A stretch of 43,018 nucleotides of DNA from NCBI GenBank assembly GCA_913778495.1, contig CAJYVD010000029.1:1-43018 (forward strand), written 5' to 3'. The position numbers were made by a program, and so were the translations under genes. The stretch comes from an uncultured Pantoea sp. (GTDB lineage Bacteria > Pseudomonadota > Gammaproteobacteria > Enterobacterales > Enterobacteriaceae). Each line of letters starts with the position of its first letter. Position 1 is the first letter of the stretch. Of the stretch, positions 1-10,240 are shown in pieces. The notes under the pieces are model-generated. The model was not told where the DNA came from and searched no databases. It worked only from the letters and a program-made list of their open reading frames with translations.

Positions 1-33
1 AGCTAGCGCGTCTACCAATTCCGCCACCTTCGC
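1..33 (-). tRNA. tRNA-Leu, 5' part only (cut by window edge)
   Basis: Read on the minus strand, the sequence starts GCGAAGGTGGCGGAATTGGT and continues with the D-arm of the enterobacterial leuT-type tRNA-Leu. Only the acceptor 5' strand, D-arm and start of the anticodon stem are inside the window, so the anticodon is not visible. It is the third tRNA after tRNA-Arg and tRNA-His, matching the E. coli order argX-hisR-leuT, which suggests a CAG anticodon (inference). Confidence 0.9.
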
Positions 34-49
34 ATGTCCCAGCAAAATC

Positions 50-125
50 TGGGGTGGCTAATGGGACTCGAACCCACGACAACTGGAATCACAATCCAGG
101 GCTCTACCAACTGAGCTATAGCCAC
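50..125 (-). tRNA. hisR: tRNA-His (GTG)
   Basis: This is a complete 76-nt cloverleaf with an encoded 3' CCA. The minus strand begins GTGGCTATAGCTCAGTTGGT, has a GTG anticodon in the loop context ATTGTGATT, a GGTTCGAGTCC T-arm, and ends GCCACCCCA. It lies between tRNA-Arg and tRNA-Leu in one minus-strand cluster and is probably cotranscribed with them from the promoter upstream of tRNA-Arg. Confidence 0.97.
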
Positions 126-214
126 CATAATTCTGGTGCGTAAGCGCTGAACGCTTACTTTTCACTGCATAACGCGGTCAATCCAACCACCGAAGCTCTT
201 GCGCCCAAAACAAA

Positions 215-291
<77 letters not shown>

Positions 292-312
292 GTAGCGCCG
301 TTGCGGATGGGC

Positions 313-341
313 ATACTACGGACTTGCCCCGATCCTGTCCA
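313..341 (-). promoter_or_regulatory. Candidate sigma70 promoter of the tRNA cluster
   Basis: On the minus strand a TGGACA hexamer (341-336) is separated by 17 nt from TAGTAT (318-313), followed by a GC-rich discriminator (GCCCATCC) about 20 nt before tRNA-Arg. A GC-rich discriminator is typical of stable-RNA promoters under stringent control; that regulation is inferred. Confidence 0.65.
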
Positions 342-365
342 GCGCTTTTTTTAGAAAAAAAGCGC
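342..365. other. Perfect AT-core palindrome between wecG and the tRNA promoter
   Basis: GCGC followed by seven T, a two-base AG centre, then seven A and GCGC: a perfect inverted repeat with 11-nt arms. It lies just upstream of the tRNA -35 hexamer and downstream of wecG. Its T-run is inside the stem rather than after it, so it is not a textbook intrinsic terminator. It may end wec transcription, act as an upstream element, or both. Confidence 0.6.
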
Positions 366-450
366 ATTTGCTTACGCTTTGTGCATTCCGTCGATAAATA
401 CCGCAATTTGCACCTGGCGCCAGCCTGAATTGTAGAAAAAACCAGCGATA

Positions 451-1185
451 TCAGAGATCGCCACGCAGATGGTAGCGCAAATATTTCAGCAGTTTTAACT
501 GACGACGCCAGCGCGAAGGTTGCCTGATGAGGCGGTAAAGCCATTCCAGCCCCAGCTTTTGCCAGCTTTTTGGCGCGCGCGCCACGTGTCCGGTAAAAAC
601 ATCGTAGGTGCCGCCAACGCCCATATAGAGCGCGTGCGGCCAGTGCGCGCGGCAGTCACGCATCAACAACTCCTGCCGCGGCGAGCCCTGCGCAACCGTC
701 ACAATCTGCGCTTTGCTGGCTGCGATACGCGCAAACAGCGCAGCGCGCTCCTCCGGCGCAAAGTAGCCATCCTGGCTGCCAACAATATTAACGTTCCACT
801 GCTGGCGCAGCTTGTCGCAGGTTTCCTGCAGCACCGTCTGCTGGCCGCCGATCAAAAACACCGGAATCCCGTCACGTCCGGCGCGCGCCATCAGCGCCTC
901 CCAGAGATCGGCCCCGGCAATACGGTTCACCTCAAGCTGGGGATATTTCTTTCGCAGCGAGCGTACAATACTGATGCCATCCGGATAGGCAAACTCCGCC
1001 TCGGCAATCAGCGCGCGTAGCTGCGCATCCTGTTCCAGCGTGAGCATTTTCTCGGCGTTAATTGCCACTAGCGTGCCGCAGCGTGGCACGCCTTGCGGCA
1101 GTAAAAAATGCAGAAAACTCTCCATGTCCCTGAATGCGTGCAGTTCGATTCCGCGCAGGCTATAGCGCGGCTTATCGCTTTCCAT
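451..1185 (-). CDS. wecG: UDP-N-acetyl-D-mannosaminuronate transferase (ECA lipid II synthase)
   Basis: This is a 244-residue WecG/TagA/CpsF-family glycosyltransferase, nearly the E. coli length. It transfers ManNAcA from UDP-ManNAcA to lipid I (GlcNAc-PP-undecaprenol), the second sugar of the common antigen repeat, at the cytoplasmic face of the inner membrane. Visible family blocks are [48 protein letters not shown] and [15 protein letters not shown]. The C-terminus is basic ([18 protein letters not shown]). It is the last gene of the wec operon, 28 nt after wzyE. The ATG has only a weak upstream GGGA. E. coli has yifK after wecG; here the tRNA-Arg promoter region follows directly. Confidence 0.96.
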   Translation of the reverse strand: MESDKPRYSLRGIELHAFRDMESFLHFLLPQGVPRCGTLVAINAEKMLTLEQDAQLRALIAEAEFAYPDGISIVRSLRKKYPQLEVNRIAGADLWEALMARAGRDGIPVFLIGGQQTVLQETCDKLRQQWNVNIVGSQDGYFAPEERAALFARIAASKAQIVTVAQGSPRQELLMRDCRAHWPHALYMGVGGTYDVFTGHVARAPKSWQKLGLEWLYRLIRQPSRWRRQLKLLKYLRYHLRGDL

Positions 1186-1213
1186 CGATGCGTTTTCCCG
1201 TCGTACCCAAAGG

Positions 1214-2554
1214 TTAAGAAGCGCTGTGTAAGACTGCGGTGCGCGAACGAATTAACCCCGCGCGCGCCAGCAGCCGATACAGCAATTTAGCCACCATCAC
1301 ACAGGCGGCAAAAATAAGGCAGAAGAACACCACGCGTGAGCCGAAGGCGTCTAATCCCTCGCGCGCCAGCACAATCATGTTAAAGACCGCGCCAAAGCAG
1401 AAGCTTTGCAGGATGGCGCCGGTATAGCGGTTACTGTCGCTGCGGCCCTGCTGATAAAGGGCATCAAAGCCTTTCATTAACAGTCCTACGGCGATAGCAC
1501 CGGGTGCAATGAACCACACGCCGCCCATGATCACCAGCGAGCCTAACAGCGTGGGCGAAATCGCCAGCCCGGAGTGGTTATTCAGCACTTCCCACGTAAA
1601 GTAGTTGGCACTGTTCAGAATCATCGACGGCCGATCGGGCCACAGCCAGCCAGGAATGAACACATAAAAATCACGCCACATGGGCGCCAACCCTTGAAAA
1701 TCGATCTTGTCATAGTTTTGGAGCAGCAGCGCCAAGTTTTCCCACGGCGAGAAGGTGTCTCGCGTTAGATACAGGAAGGTGTAGAACGCTTCGTCGCCCA
1801 CGACATCCAGATTGTAACGACGCAGCGCCAGCCAGAACATGCCACCAATCGCCATCACGCCTGCGCCCACCAACATCCACAGCGTGATCCAGCCGCGCGT
1901 GATACCAATAAACAGAAACAGCGCAAAGGCGATGATGATGTTGGCCCGCGTCCCGCCCACTAAGGCATAGGTCAGCAAACCAAACATGACCGATACCGCC
2001 AGGAACATCAGCCATTGCGCTTGCGTCGGCTTCAGGAAGTAGCGGATCAGCATGGCCGGAATAAAGAAGTAGAAGAAGCGCTTCAGCGCCACGCCGGACA
2101 CTTCACTGGAGAAGATCTGGTTATAAGCGGAGAGTCGAAACAGCAGTAGGCCGTTGTGCATAAAGAACACCGTTACCGTGCCTATCGCCACCAGCGCCAA
2201 AAGCAGGCAGGTTAGGTGCGTTTCAACACGATTCATCTGCAGCCACGGTTTCGCCGGCCCAGCGCCTGCAGGCCGCAAACGCACTTTATAGCTGACGTAA
2301 TAAATGGCGTAAAACGCGGTGGCGGCGAGCAGTGCTTGCAGTAAATAGCCTGCGGGCACCACATTGACGTTGAAGCGAAACACCAGCACGCTGGTCAGCG
2401 GGAAACCAAAATAAAAGGTCAGCAAAAACAGCACGGTGAAAAAAATATGGAAGTTGAAGCGCACCCGCTTAAACTCGCGCCACGTCAGGGTCAAAATAAA
2501 CCCCAGCGAGAACAGGTACACCAACAATAGACCGCTAAACTGCGCCAGACTCAT
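1214..2554 (-). CDS. wzyE: ECA polysaccharide chain polymerase WzyE
   Basis: This is a 446-residue polytopic membrane protein that polymerises ECA trisaccharide repeats in the periplasm, working with WzzE and WzxE. Conserved stretches include [90 protein letters not shown] and [21 protein letters not shown]. The frame is open 13 codons further upstream, but the start MSLAQFSG is chosen because it matches the family N-terminus and because its ATG overlaps the wecF stop as ATGA. It lies between wecF and wecG in the operon. Confidence 0.96.
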   Translation of the reverse strand: MSLAQFSGLLLVYLFSLGFILTLTWREFKRVRFNFHIFFTVLFLLTFYFGFPLTSVLVFRFNVNVVPAGYLLQALLAATAFYAIYYVSYKVRLRPAGAGPAKPWLQMNRVETHLTCLLLALVAIGTVTVFFMHNGLLLFRLSAYNQIFSSEVSGVALKRFFYFFIPAMLIRYFLKPTQAQWLMFLAVSVMFGLLTYALVGGTRANIIIAFALFLFIGITRGWITLWMLVGAGVMAIGGMFWLALRRYNLDVVGDEAFYTFLYLTRDTFSPWENLALLLQNYDKIDFQGLAPMWRDFYVFIPGWLWPDRPSMILNSANYFTWEVLNNHSGLAISPTLLGSLVIMGGVWFIAPGAIAVGLLMKGFDALYQQGRSDSNRYTGAILQSFCFGAVFNMIVLAREGLDAFGSRVVFFCLIFAACVMVAKLLYRLLARAGLIRSRTAVLHSAS

Positions 2555-3621
2555 GCGGATTCCCCTTCGCTCGCGGCCAGCGCGTCGCGCCATCCGCTTA
2601 AATAGCCCGGCGCGAAAAACGCGATGCCGGAAGTATCACACAGCGTAAGCTGGCGACGGGCCTCAGCCACACGCGCTGCGTCAAGCGCGTCATCGCTAAA
2701 CAGCACCGGCAAACCCTGCTCGCTCAGATCGCGCCAGAACGGATTTTTGCGCGTTAGCACAAACGGAATCGTTGCCTGAATCAGCAGACAAAGCGTACCG
2801 ATGCCCTGCTGGCGCTCAAACATAAAATAGCCGAGCTGACAGCGGCTTAACAATTGCAGATAGGCGTCAAAATCGAGTTTCTCGCGCAGCAGCGTGACCT
2901 GCCCTTGAGGGAAAAACTGCTGCGCTGCCGCCGCCACCTGCTCGATATACGCGTGATTATTCTCAGGATAACCCAGCGGCACAATCACCTTTACCGCGTC
3001 GCCAAACTGCGCGTGAATCGCCGCCAGCCCTTCAATATGACGATTACTGCGATCGCCCGAGTTGCCCAGCAGTATGGTGAAATCCGACGGCGCCTGCGGC
3101 GCGGGAACCGCGACGTCTGGCATCCGCGTGGGGAAATAGAGCAGCGACTGCGGCACCTCGGGTGCGCGCTGGGCAAAATGGTGTAAATCGCCACGCGTGG
3201 CAAACACGCGCGCAACGCGCCGCTGCGCCCGACGCCGCAGCAGATAAAACAGCTGGAATTTCAGGCCGCGGCGCTCCTCATACAGATCCGCGCCCCACAC
3301 GTGCCAGTACGCCTGCTGGGCGCGAATGCGTCCAAACAGCAGCGCCAGCCAGATAAAAGGATTAAATTGGCCATGGAAAAAAAAGCGCTGGCTGCGATCG
3401 GCGGCGCGAGCAACAACCGCCTCCGCCAGCGCGCGTTTGCTGGCAAAGGTTTCAATATCCAGCTGGGTGTATTCTCGCAGCGTGTCGGGTGCGCTGGATA
3501 CCACCATGACGCGGCGCGGCGTCGCGGTGGGCAACGCGCTGCTCAGCACATCGTTGAAAAAGCGTAAAACCGTCTGGTTGTGATGCGGGATATCGGAACC
3601 CAGCACGTGAAATAAAGTCAT
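2551..3621 (-). CDS. wecF: TDP-Fuc4NAc:lipid II Fuc4NAc transferase
   Basis: This 356-residue glycosyltransferase (GT56 family, WecF/RffT) adds the third ECA sugar, Fuc4NAc, to lipid II to make lipid III at the inner membrane. It opens with [26 protein letters not shown] and contains [55 protein letters not shown] and [20 protein letters not shown]. The frame is open for 78 codons upstream, but those overlap wzxE; the internal ATG at 3621 overlaps the wzxE stop as ATGA and matches the family start. The 3' end overlaps wzyE by 4 nt. Confidence 0.96.
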   Translation of the reverse strand: MTLFHVLGSDIPHHNQTVLRFFNDVLSSALPTATPRRVMVVSSAPDTLREYTQLDIETFASKRALAEAVVARAADRSQRFFFHGQFNPFIWLALLFGRIRAQQAYWHVWGADLYEERRGLKFQLFYLLRRRAQRRVARVFATRGDLHHFAQRAPEVPQSLLYFPTRMPDVAVPAPQAPSDFTILLGNSGDRSNRHIEGLAAIHAQFGDAVKVIVPLGYPENNHAYIEQVAAAAQQFFPQGQVTLLREKLDFDAYLQLLSRCQLGYFMFERQQGIGTLCLLIQATIPFVLTRKNPFWRDLSEQGLPVLFSDDALDAARVAEARRQLTLCDTSGIAFFAPGYLSGWRDALAASEGESA

Positions 3622-4871
3622 GTTCTTCGGCAATACATTGTAAAAGCGCCACAGCAGAGCGCGAAATAGACCACATAGGTCGCCAGATAAGCCTGCGCTG
3701 CACCTGCGGCCCCGTGCAAAGGGATCAGCCAGTGCGCAAACGCGGTCAGCAGCACGAACTGGCTGACTTCGGTCAGAATATAGAAACGCAGTGACGCTTT
3801 GGCTATTACCAAATACCCGAAAACGTAGGCGCCCACTTTGAATACGTCCCCGCACAACTGCCAGACAAACAGGTCACGCATGGCAGTAAACTGCGGTGAA
3901 AACAGCAGCCAGATGGCCACATCGCGCAGCAGCCACACGCACAAGCTCGCGGCCGCGACCGCCGGCAGCACAAAGCGCAGCGCGCGACCGATCTCGCGGG
4001 CGATCTCCCGCTTTTGCTCCAGGCGCGCCAGCGTAGGGAGCAGCCAGACGCTGAAGGTCGCGGTGATAAACTGCAAATAGGCGTCAGAAATGGTCGTGAC
4101 GCTCTGCCAGAGCCCTACCTGCGCCCAGCCTTGCTGCGCCGCCAGCAGATTTCGCATCATCACCCACGCGACGGGCAGCGTCACGGCGGTGATCAGCGCC
4201 ATCAGGGTAAATTTTGCCAGGTTTTTCACCTGCGCGGGCTGCCATACCGGCATCAACCAGCGCAGCGGTAGTTCAGCGCGATGGTGGCGCAGCCGGATAA
4301 CCGCCGGTATCACCAGTATCGCGGGCACCAGCGCCAGGCCTGTCAGCGCACCGGCGTAGCCGCCTATCCACCAGCACAGCACATAGCCGATCACCCCGAG
4401 CAGGCTGCCGACCATCAAGGCCAGCGCATTGCCGCGCGCATCGCGGAAGCCTTTTAGCAGCGCCAGCGCCAGGTTAGCCCAGGCGATACCGATCTGCAGG
4501 AAGGCGACAATGCGCACGACGTTCGCATAGCGTTCGTGGCCGAAGAGCGCGTGGCTGATCGGCGCGGCCGCCAGCAGAAAAATCAGCGCCACCAGGCTGG
4601 AAAAGCCCAGCACCATGGCTGACGCGGATCCCGTTACCGCGCGCAGCTGCGCGGGCTGCTGGCGAAACTGCGCCACGTAGGTGGTCACGCCGTTAAAAAT
4701 ACCGGCCCCCGCCAGCACCCCGAGCACGGTGATAAGCTGGCGGAAGTTGCCTGCCTGGCCCACCCCTTCCGGGCCAAAGCTTATCGCCAGCAGTTTCACC
4801 ACCAGCAACCCGGCGGCAATCTTCACTAAAGTCGAGCTGGCGGTCCAGACCGACGCTTTTGCCAGCGACAT
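3618..4871 (-). CDS. wzxE: ECA lipid III flippase WzxE
   Basis: This 417-residue MOP-superfamily flippase moves undecaprenyl-PP-linked ECA trisaccharide from the cytoplasmic to the periplasmic face. It has many hydrophobic helices and strong identity to Wzx[19 protein letters not shown] at the start, [51 protein letters not shown] and [32 protein letters not shown]. The start overlaps the wecE stop by one base (TGATG), and the stop overlaps the wecF start, so translation is probably coupled through the whole segment. Confidence 0.97.
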   Translation of the reverse strand: MSLAKASVWTASSTLVKIAAGLLVVKLLAISFGPEGVGQAGNFRQLITVLGVLAGAGIFNGVTTYVAQFRQQPAQLRAVTGSASAMVLGFSSLVALIFLLAAAPISHALFGHERYANVVRIVAFLQIGIAWANLALALLKGFRDARGNALALMVGSLLGVIGYVLCWWIGGYAGALTGLALVPAILVIPAVIRLRHHRAELPLRWLMPVWQPAQVKNLAKFTLMALITAVTLPVAWVMMRNLLAAQQGWAQVGLWQSVTTISDAYLQFITATFSVWLLPTLARLEQKREIAREIGRALRFVLPAVAAASLCVWLLRDVAIWLLFSPQFTAMRDLFVWQLCGDVFKVGAYVFGYLVIAKASLRFYILTEVSQFVLLTAFAHWLIPLHGAAGAAQAYLATYVVYFALCCGAFTMYCRRT

Positions 4872-6001
4872 CAGGCGAAGAAACTCAGCAGCGAACTGAT
4901 CACGGTGCGCTGATTGTTGTCCGACAGGTTATAGAACAGCGGCAAACGCAGCAGACGCTCGCTTTCGCGCGTCGTGTACACATCCTGACCGTGAAAACGG
5001 CCTACGCGCTGGCCCGCCGGCGAGGTGTGCAGCGGAATGTAATGGAACACGGTCAAAATTTCCGCTTCTTTCATCCAGTCGATCAGCGCGTGGCGGTCGT
5101 CGCTGTCGCGCAGTTTGAGATAAAACATGTGCGCATTGTGGCGCACGTGCGCGGGCACCACCGGCAGTTCGATGCGCCCCTGCGCGGCCAGCGGCTGAAG
5201 CGCCGTGTGATAACGCTGCCAAAGCCGCAGACGCTGTTGATTAATTGGCTCAGCGGCCTCCAACTGCGCCCACAGATAGGCCGCCTGCAAATCTGCCATC
5301 AGGTAGCTGGAGCCGATATCGCGCCAGGTGTATTTATCCACCTGACCGCGGAAAAACTGGCTGCGATTGGTGCCCTTCTCGCGAATGATCTCCGCGCGTT
5401 CAACCAGCGCGGCATCGTTGATCAACGTCGCCCCGCCTTCGCCACCCGCCGTGTAATTTTTGGTTTCATGGAAGCTAAAGCAGCCAATATGACCGATAGT
5501 TCCCAGCGCGCGGCCTTTGTACTGCGACATCACGCCCTGCGCGGCATCTTCAATCACATACAGCTGGTGTTTGGCCGCCAGCGCCATGATGGTATCCATC
5601 TCACAGGCCACCCCCGCGTAATGCACCGGCACGATGGCGCGGGTTTTGGCGGTAATCGCCGCCTCGATCAGCGTTTCGTCAATATTCAGCGTGTCCGGGC
5701 GGATATCGACAAACACGATGGTCGCCCCACGCAGCACAAACGCATTGGCGGTCGAGACAAAGGTGTAGCTCGGCATGATCACTTCATCACCCGGCTGTAT
5801 GTCCAGCAGCAGCGCTGCCATCTCCAGCGACGCGGTACACGAAGGCGTCAGAAGCACTTTTTTGCTGCCGAAGTGCTGCTCCATCCACTGCTGGCAACGG
5901 CGCGTAAATCCGCCATCACCACACAGCTTGCCGCTGCTCATCGCCGATTGCATATAATCAAGTTCAGTGCCCACAATCGGGGGCGCATTAAAAGGGATCA
6001 T
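4871..6001 (-). CDS. wecE: dTDP-4-amino-4,6-dideoxygalactose transaminase
   Basis: This 376-residue PLP-dependent aminotransferase (DegT/DnrJ/EryC1 family) converts dTDP-4-keto-6-deoxyglucose to dTDP-4-amino-4,6-dideoxygalactose, a precursor of dTDP-Fuc4NAc. The PLP Schiff-base lysine is K181 in SFHETKNYTAGGEGG, and the substrate/cofactor stretch PSCTASLEMAALLLDIQPGDEVIMPSYTFVSTANAFV is intact. The start at 6001 is preferred over an in-frame codon 7 positions upstream: an AGGAAGG ribosome site precedes it, it matches the E. coli N-terminus MIPFNAPP, and its ATG overlaps the wecD stop (ATGA). Its substrate normally comes from RffG/RffH, which are not encoded here. Confidence 0.97.
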   Translation of the reverse strand: MIPFNAPPIVGTELDYMQSAMSSGKLCGDGGFTRRCQQWMEQHFGSKKVLLTPSCTASLEMAALLLDIQPGDEVIMPSYTFVSTANAFVLRGATIVFVDIRPDTLNIDETLIEAAITAKTRAIVPVHYAGVACEMDTIMALAAKHQLYVIEDAAQGVMSQYKGRALGTIGHIGCFSFHETKNYTAGGEGGATLINDAALVERAEIIREKGTNRSQFFRGQVDKYTWRDIGSSYLMADLQAAYLWAQLEAAEPINQQRLRLWQRYHTALQPLAAQGRIELPVVPAHVRHNAHMFYLKLRDSDDRHALIDWMKEAEILTVFHYIPLHTSPAGQRVGRFHGQDVYTTRESERLLRLPLFYNLSDNNQRTVISSLLSFFA

Positions 6002-6696
6002 GGTGCCTTCCTGTAAAACCAATACGCGGTGCTTTCCAGTCGGGCACCGCTGCGGAGGTAAAGTCGCATTGCCGTGAGATTGCTGAGCTGAGTGGCAACG
6101 TGCAGCCGTTCCAACTGGCGCGCCCGTCCCCAGTCTGCCGCGGCGAGCAGCAAGCGCTGGCCGACGCCGCGGCCCTGCGCGTCCGGCAGCACCGCCAGTA
6201 AGCCAATTCGCATGTCCCCGTCGGCTTCGCGCATCGACACAAAGCCCTGCAGCGCGCCGTGTTCATCGCAGGCGATCAAACATTGGTGGTCGAAGGTGCC
6301 GCGCACGGCATTCTCAATCCACTGCGCATAAAAGCGTCCGCTGTCCTCGGGCTGAAACCAGGGTGCACGAAAGCGGCTCAAGCTAAACGCCTGCTGCGCG
6401 GCATGACGCAGTGCGGGAATGTGCGCGTCGCGCGCAATGCGGACGCCGGTTTGCCGCTCGGTGCGCTTGAGCGTGATGGCGAGATCCGCCTCGCCCTCTA
6501 CCAAGTGGAAGCCGTGCTGGCCCAGCGCATCAATCACATCGCTGCGCGCGGCGGGCACTTTGGCCTGCCACAGCGTATAAGGTTGTGTGAGCGCCAGCGC
6601 TAACGGGGTTTCCCCGTCCAACACCAGACGCGCACAGGACTGTTCAAAAAAGGTGCTTTCCCATTCCAGGGACGCGACATTAACGCAAACAGACAT
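5998..6696 (-). CDS. wecD: dTDP-fucosamine acetyltransferase
   Basis: This 232-residue GNAT-fold enzyme acetylates dTDP-4-amino-4,6-dideoxygalactose with acetyl-CoA to give dTDP-Fuc4NAc. The C-terminal GNAT motif A is seen around LLAVLPDAQGRGVGQRLLLAAADW, and the WecD signature SRFRAPWFQPEDSGRFYAQWIENAVRGTFDHQCLI is present. It is eight residues longer than E. coli WecD, mainly in a more complete acetyl-CoA loop. In E. coli it follows rffH; here it is 76 nt downstream of wecC. A GGGAG sequence serves as a modest ribosome site. Confidence 0.95.
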   Translation of the reverse strand: MSVCVNVASLEWESTFFEQSCARLVLDGETPLALALTQPYTLWQAKVPAARSDVIDALGQHGFHLVEGEADLAITLKRTERQTGVRIARDAHIPALRHAAQQAFSLSRFRAPWFQPEDSGRFYAQWIENAVRGTFDHQCLIACDEHGALQGFVSMREADGDMRIGLLAVLPDAQGRGVGQRLLLAAADWGRARQLERLHVATQLSNLTAMRLYLRSGARLESTAYWFYRKAP

Positions 6697-6718
6697 TGAG
6701 CTCCCGGCTTAAGCGTGC

Positions 6719-6747
6719 GGGGCGGGATCTACGCTACCCGCCGCCCC
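6719..6747 (-). other. GC-rich hairpin in the wecC-wecD gap
   Basis: Complementary GC-rich arms GGGGCGGG (6719-6726) and CCCGCC-G-CCCC (6737-6747, one bulged base) can form a stem in the only sizeable gap inside wecB-wecG. E. coli has rffG and rffH at this place. There is no U-tract, so it is more likely an mRNA structure or a deletion scar than a terminator. Confidence 0.45.
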
Positions 6748-6772
6748 ATTTTGGCATTGGCAGCGCGGGGCG

Positions 6773-8032
6773 CTATCGCCAGACGCCTTTGGTATCAACA
6801 ATCCACGGCTGGCTGACGCGTTCGGCAGGAATGGCGCGAAACGCCGCATGGTCCACCAGCATCACGACAATATCCGCCTGCTGCAGCGCCTGCTGCGTGG
6901 AGACCAGCGTCGCCGCGTGCGCCAGCCGCGCGGGCAAGGTGTCGACGTGCGGCTCCACGACCCAGGTTGTGCCGCTGTGCCACTCGGCGATGAGATGTGC
7001 CACCGTCATCGCCGGACTCTCGCGGAGATCGTCAATGTTCGGCTTAAAGGCCAGGCCGAAACAGGCGATGGTCACTTCACTGGCGCGCTTCCCGCTTTGG
7101 GTGAGACACTCCGCCAGCGCCTGCTTTACGCGGTCCAGCACCCAGCCGGGCTTGCTGTCATTGACTTCACGAGCCGTGCGAATCAGGCGCGCCTGCTGCG
7201 GATTTTGCGCCACGATAAACCAGGGATCGACCGCGATGCAGTGGCCGCCGACGCCCGGCCCGGGCTGCAAAATATTGACGCGCGGGTGGCGGTTCGCCAG
7301 CGCAATCAGTTCCCAGACGTTGATGTTCTGTTCGGCACAGATCAGCGACAGTTCATTGGCAAAAGCGATATTCACATCGCGAAAGCTGTTTTCCGTGAGT
7401 TTGCACAGCTCGGCGGTACGTGCGTGGGTCTCCACGCACTCACCGCGCAGAAACAGGCGATAGAGCGCACTGGCGCGCGCTGAGCAGGCGGGCGTCATGC
7501 CGCCGATGACCCGATCGTTTTCCAGCAGTTCCACCATGACATTGCCCGGCAGAACGCGCTCAGGACAGTAAGCGACAAACACATCGGCGTCGTCGCCCTG
7601 ATGCGGGAAGCGCAAATCCGGGCGCGCTTCTGCCAGCCACGCTGCCATCTGTTCGGTGGTGCCCACCGGCGAAGTGGATTCAAGAATCACCAAGTCGCCC
7701 TTTTTCAGCACCGGCGCCAGCGACAGCGCGGCGGCTTGCACATAGCTGAGATCCGGCTGGTGATCACCCATAAACGGCGTGGGCACGGCGATCAAGAACG
7801 CGTCCGCCGCTTCAACGTGCGTGGTCGCGCGCAGGTGCCCGCTGTGCACCGCCTCGCGCACCACATCACCGAGCTCGGGCTCAACGATGTGAATTTCACC
7901 GCGATTGATGGTCTCGACGGCGCGAACGTTGATGTCCACACCAATCACGTTTATTCCCTTTGCGGCAAAAACGGCTGCGGTAGGCAGCCCAATGTACCCC
8001 AGTCCGATCACGGAAATGGTATTAAAACTCAT
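6773..8032 (-). CDS. wecC: UDP-N-acetyl-D-mannosamine dehydrogenase
   Basis: This 419-residue UDP-glucose/GDP-mannose dehydrogenase family protein oxidises UDP-ManNAc twice with NAD+ to UDP-ManNAcA, the WecG donor. The N-terminal Rossmann motif GLGYIG is at residues 10-15, with VIGVDIN after it. The catalytic cysteine lies in [33 protein letters not shown] marks the C-terminal UDP-binding domain. The start at 8032 ([10 protein letters not shown]) matches the family and overlaps the wecB stop as ATGA, so 15 further upstream open codons are not used. Confidence 0.97.
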   Translation of the reverse strand: MSFNTISVIGLGYIGLPTAAVFAAKGINVIGVDINVRAVETINRGEIHIVEPELGDVVREAVHSGHLRATTHVEAADAFLIAVPTPFMGDHQPDLSYVQAAALSLAPVLKKGDLVILESTSPVGTTEQMAAWLAEARPDLRFPHQGDDADVFVAYCPERVLPGNVMVELLENDRVIGGMTPACSARASALYRLFLRGECVETHARTAELCKLTENSFRDVNIAFANELSLICAEQNINVWELIALANRHPRVNILQPGPGVGGHCIAVDPWFIVAQNPQQARLIRTAREVNDSKPGWVLDRVKQALAECLTQSGKRASEVTIACFGLAFKPNIDDLRESPAMTVAHLIAEWHSGTTWVVEPHVDTLPARLAHAATLVSTQQALQQADIVVMLVDHAAFRAIPAERVSQPWIVDTKGVWR

Positions 8033-9159
8033 GTTTTTACTCTGTGTTGTTTCAGTGCCTGCAAAATACGCGCGCACGCCGTGCCGTCGCCGTACGGGTT
8101 GTGCGCGCGGCTCATTCTGTGCCAGGCGTCGGCGTCGTCAAGCAGCAAGCTGACCTCCGCCACAATGGTGTTAACGTCAGTGCCGACCAGCTTCACCGTG
8201 CCAGCTTCTACCGCTTCGGGGCGCTCGGTGGTTTCCCGCATCACCAGCACCGGCTTGCCAAGCGAGGGCGCTTCTTCTTGAATGCCGCCGGAGTCGGTAA
8301 GGATTAACCATGCGCGGTTCATCAGCCAGACAAACGGCAGGTACTCCTGCGGCTCGATCAGGATGATGTTGTCAATGCCGCTTAAAATGCGATTCACCGG
8401 CTCGCTGACGTTAGGGTTGAGGTGCACCGGATAGACGATTTGCACCTGCGGATGCTGGCGTGCAATCTGAGCCAGCGCGCTGCATATGCGCTCAAAGCCG
8501 CCACCAAAGCTCTCGCGTCGGTGGCCGGTAACCAGAATGAGCTTCTTTTCGGCGTCGAGGAAAGGATAGCGTGCCGCCAGTCGCGCGTTGATATCGGCGT
8601 CGTCCAGCACCCGATCGCGCACCCACAGCAGCGCATCAATGACCGTATTCCCGGTGACGAAAATGCTGCCGTCAGGCAGGTTCTCACGCAGTAGATTCAT
8701 CCGTGACGTTGCCGTAGGCGTAAAGTGATAGCTTGCCAAATGCCCCGTTAGCGTGCGATTGGCCTCTTCCGGCCATGGCGACAGCAAGTTACCGGTGCGC
8801 AAGCCCGCTTCAACGTGGCCCACAGGGATACGGTGATAAAACGCCGCCAGACTGGCGGCCAAGGTGGTGGTGGTGTCGCCGTGAACCAGCACGACGTCGG
8901 GCTGGAAATCCGCCAGCACCGTTTTCATGCCCAGCAGAATGCGGCTGGTGATTTCTGTCAGGCCCTGCTCCGGACGCATGATATTGAGATCATAATCGGG
9001 GCGCAGCTGGAACAGACGTAACACCTGATCGAGCATTTCGCGATGTTGAGCAGTGACGCACAAACGCGATTCAAACGCCGCATCCTCTGCCAGCGCCTGC
9101 ACCAGCGGCGCCATCTTGATTGCCTCAGGGCGGGTGCCAAATACGGTCAAAACTTTCAC
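8029..9159 (-). CDS. wecB: UDP-N-acetylglucosamine 2-epimerase (non-hydrolysing)
   Basis: This 376-residue enzyme interconverts UDP-GlcNAc and UDP-ManNAc, feeding WecC. Family signatures include [72 protein letters not shown] and [30 protein letters not shown]. The start is a GTG at 9159 that gives exactly the E. coli length; the frame remains open 27 codons upstream, but that part overlaps wzzE and resembles nothing. It lies 10 nt downstream of wzzE. Confidence 0.96.
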   Translation of the reverse strand: MKVLTVFGTRPEAIKMAPLVQALAEDAAFESRLCVTAQHREMLDQVLRLFQLRPDYDLNIMRPEQGLTEITSRILLGMKTVLADFQPDVVLVHGDTTTTLAASLAAFYHRIPVGHVEAGLRTGNLLSPWPEEANRTLTGHLASYHFTPTATSRMNLLRENLPDGSIFVTGNTVIDALLWVRDRVLDDADINARLAARYPFLDAEKKLILVTGHRRESFGGGFERICSALAQIARQHPQVQIVYPVHLNPNVSEPVNRILSGIDNIILIEPQEYLPFVWLMNRAWLILTDSGGIQEEAPSLGKPVLVMRETTERPEAVEAGTVKLVGTDVNTIVAEVSLLLDDADAWHRMSRAHNPYGDGTACARILQALKQHRVKT

Positions 9160-9169
9160 GTGGCTTCTC

Positions 9170-10219
9170 TTAATGGCTGGGGGAGGTGGCAACGCGCGGC
9201 CGACGCGCGAGCGCCACGCCAGCACCAAACAGCGCGCCAATAACGCCCCACATGACCATCATGAACAGACGACGCGGGCTATCGCGCGAAACCGGCTCTT
9301 CTGGCGTACGCAGATAGCGGTACGTCTGGAACTGTTTATCCAGACGCGGTCCCGCCTGAAGCGTGCTCAGCATCGCTCTGTTTTGATCATAGCTTAAATC
9401 GTAGCTGGGCCCGCTGGCCTGCAGGGTTTCCAGCTGCGCGCGAAGCATGCGCTGGCCCAGCAGGAAGCGATCGCTGTCCGGCAGCGAATCCCCAGAAACC
9501 GAGGCGCGATTATCTTCAATGCCCTGCTGGCTGGCCACGCTGAGCGCCTGTTCGATGCGCTGACGCTGGCGGTCAAAAACGGCCTGCGCCACTTCCTGCT
9601 GCCGCTGCACCTGCGCCTGCAGCTGCTCGCTGCGTGCTTGCCATGCGCCCTGTAACTCCGCGTTTAAGTGGCGCGCTGCTCGCTCGCTGGCATACGCCAC
9701 GTATTGACGCAGCAGGTTGTTGGCATCGCTGGCGGTTTCGGCCACCAGTTTAATGGTGTCGCGCACATTGTGGGCGGCGTCAGCCGGGGTGTACTGAATG
9801 TTATTGATCAGATCGTCCAGCAGCGCGGCATCATTGTGCGCATTGCCGCTTTTGCGGCTTTTGTAATAGTCGGTTTGCTGCCAGAAATCGCGGCGCGTAT
9901 CCCACGAGGCCAGCTGCATGATGAGCTCCTGATACACCTCATCCATGACCGTTGGCGCAGGCGTGCTGAGATTCAGCGTATTGGTGCGCATATCCAGATT
10001 ATTTAAAAACTGCTGCTGTACGAAGAAGTCGCCCAGCATGTTTACCGTGGGGCGATCGGTGACGGCAGTGGTACTCCAGGCCTGCTTCATCAGCATTGAG
10101 GCCAGCCACGCCAGCAGAGCGAACAGCAGCGCGAAACCGATAATCCAGCGCTTACCACGCCACAGTGTGCAGCCGAGGCCGCGCACATCCAGTTCGTTCT
10201 CCACGACGACAGAGGTCAT
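9170..10219 (-). CDS. wzzE: ECA chain-length regulator WzzE
   Basis: This 349-residue polysaccharide co-polymerase sets the modal length of ECA chains made by WzyE. It has an N-terminal membrane helix (about residues 24-43), a periplasmic region with a long charged coiled-coil segment (about 185-235), and a C-terminal [26 protein letters not shown] helix typical of Wzz proteins. Conserved stretches are [48 protein letters not shown] and [23 protein letters not shown] precedes the ATG. It is the second gene of the operon. Confidence 0.96.
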   Translation of the reverse strand: MTSVVVENELDVRGLGCTLWRGKRWIIGFALLFALLAWLASMLMKQAWSTTAVTDRPTVNMLGDFFVQQQFLNNLDMRTNTLNLSTPAPTVMDEVYQELIMQLASWDTRRDFWQQTDYYKSRKSGNAHNDAALLDDLINNIQYTPADAAHNVRDTIKLVAETASDANNLLRQYVAYASERAARHLNAELQGAWQARSEQLQAQVQRQQEVAQAVFDRQRQRIEQALSVASQQGIEDNRASVSGDSLPDSDRFLLGQRMLRAQLETLQASGPSYDLSYDQNRAMLSTLQAGPRLDKQFQTYRYLRTPEEPVSRDSPRRLFMMVMWGVIGALFGAGVALARRPRVATSPSH

Positions 10220-10240
10220 AATGCGTCCTTATTCAGGTAC

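Noticed and set aside
3621-3855. N-terminal extension of the wecF frame (78 codons)
   Set aside because: It overlaps wzxE, has no similarity to WecF, and the ATG at 3621 is coupled to the wzxE stop.
4859-6016. Long open frame (385 codons) antisense to wecE
   Set aside because: It is the antisense shadow of a strongly conserved gene in GC-rich DNA; it has low-complexity Arg/His/Gln composition and no recognisable domain or ribosome site.
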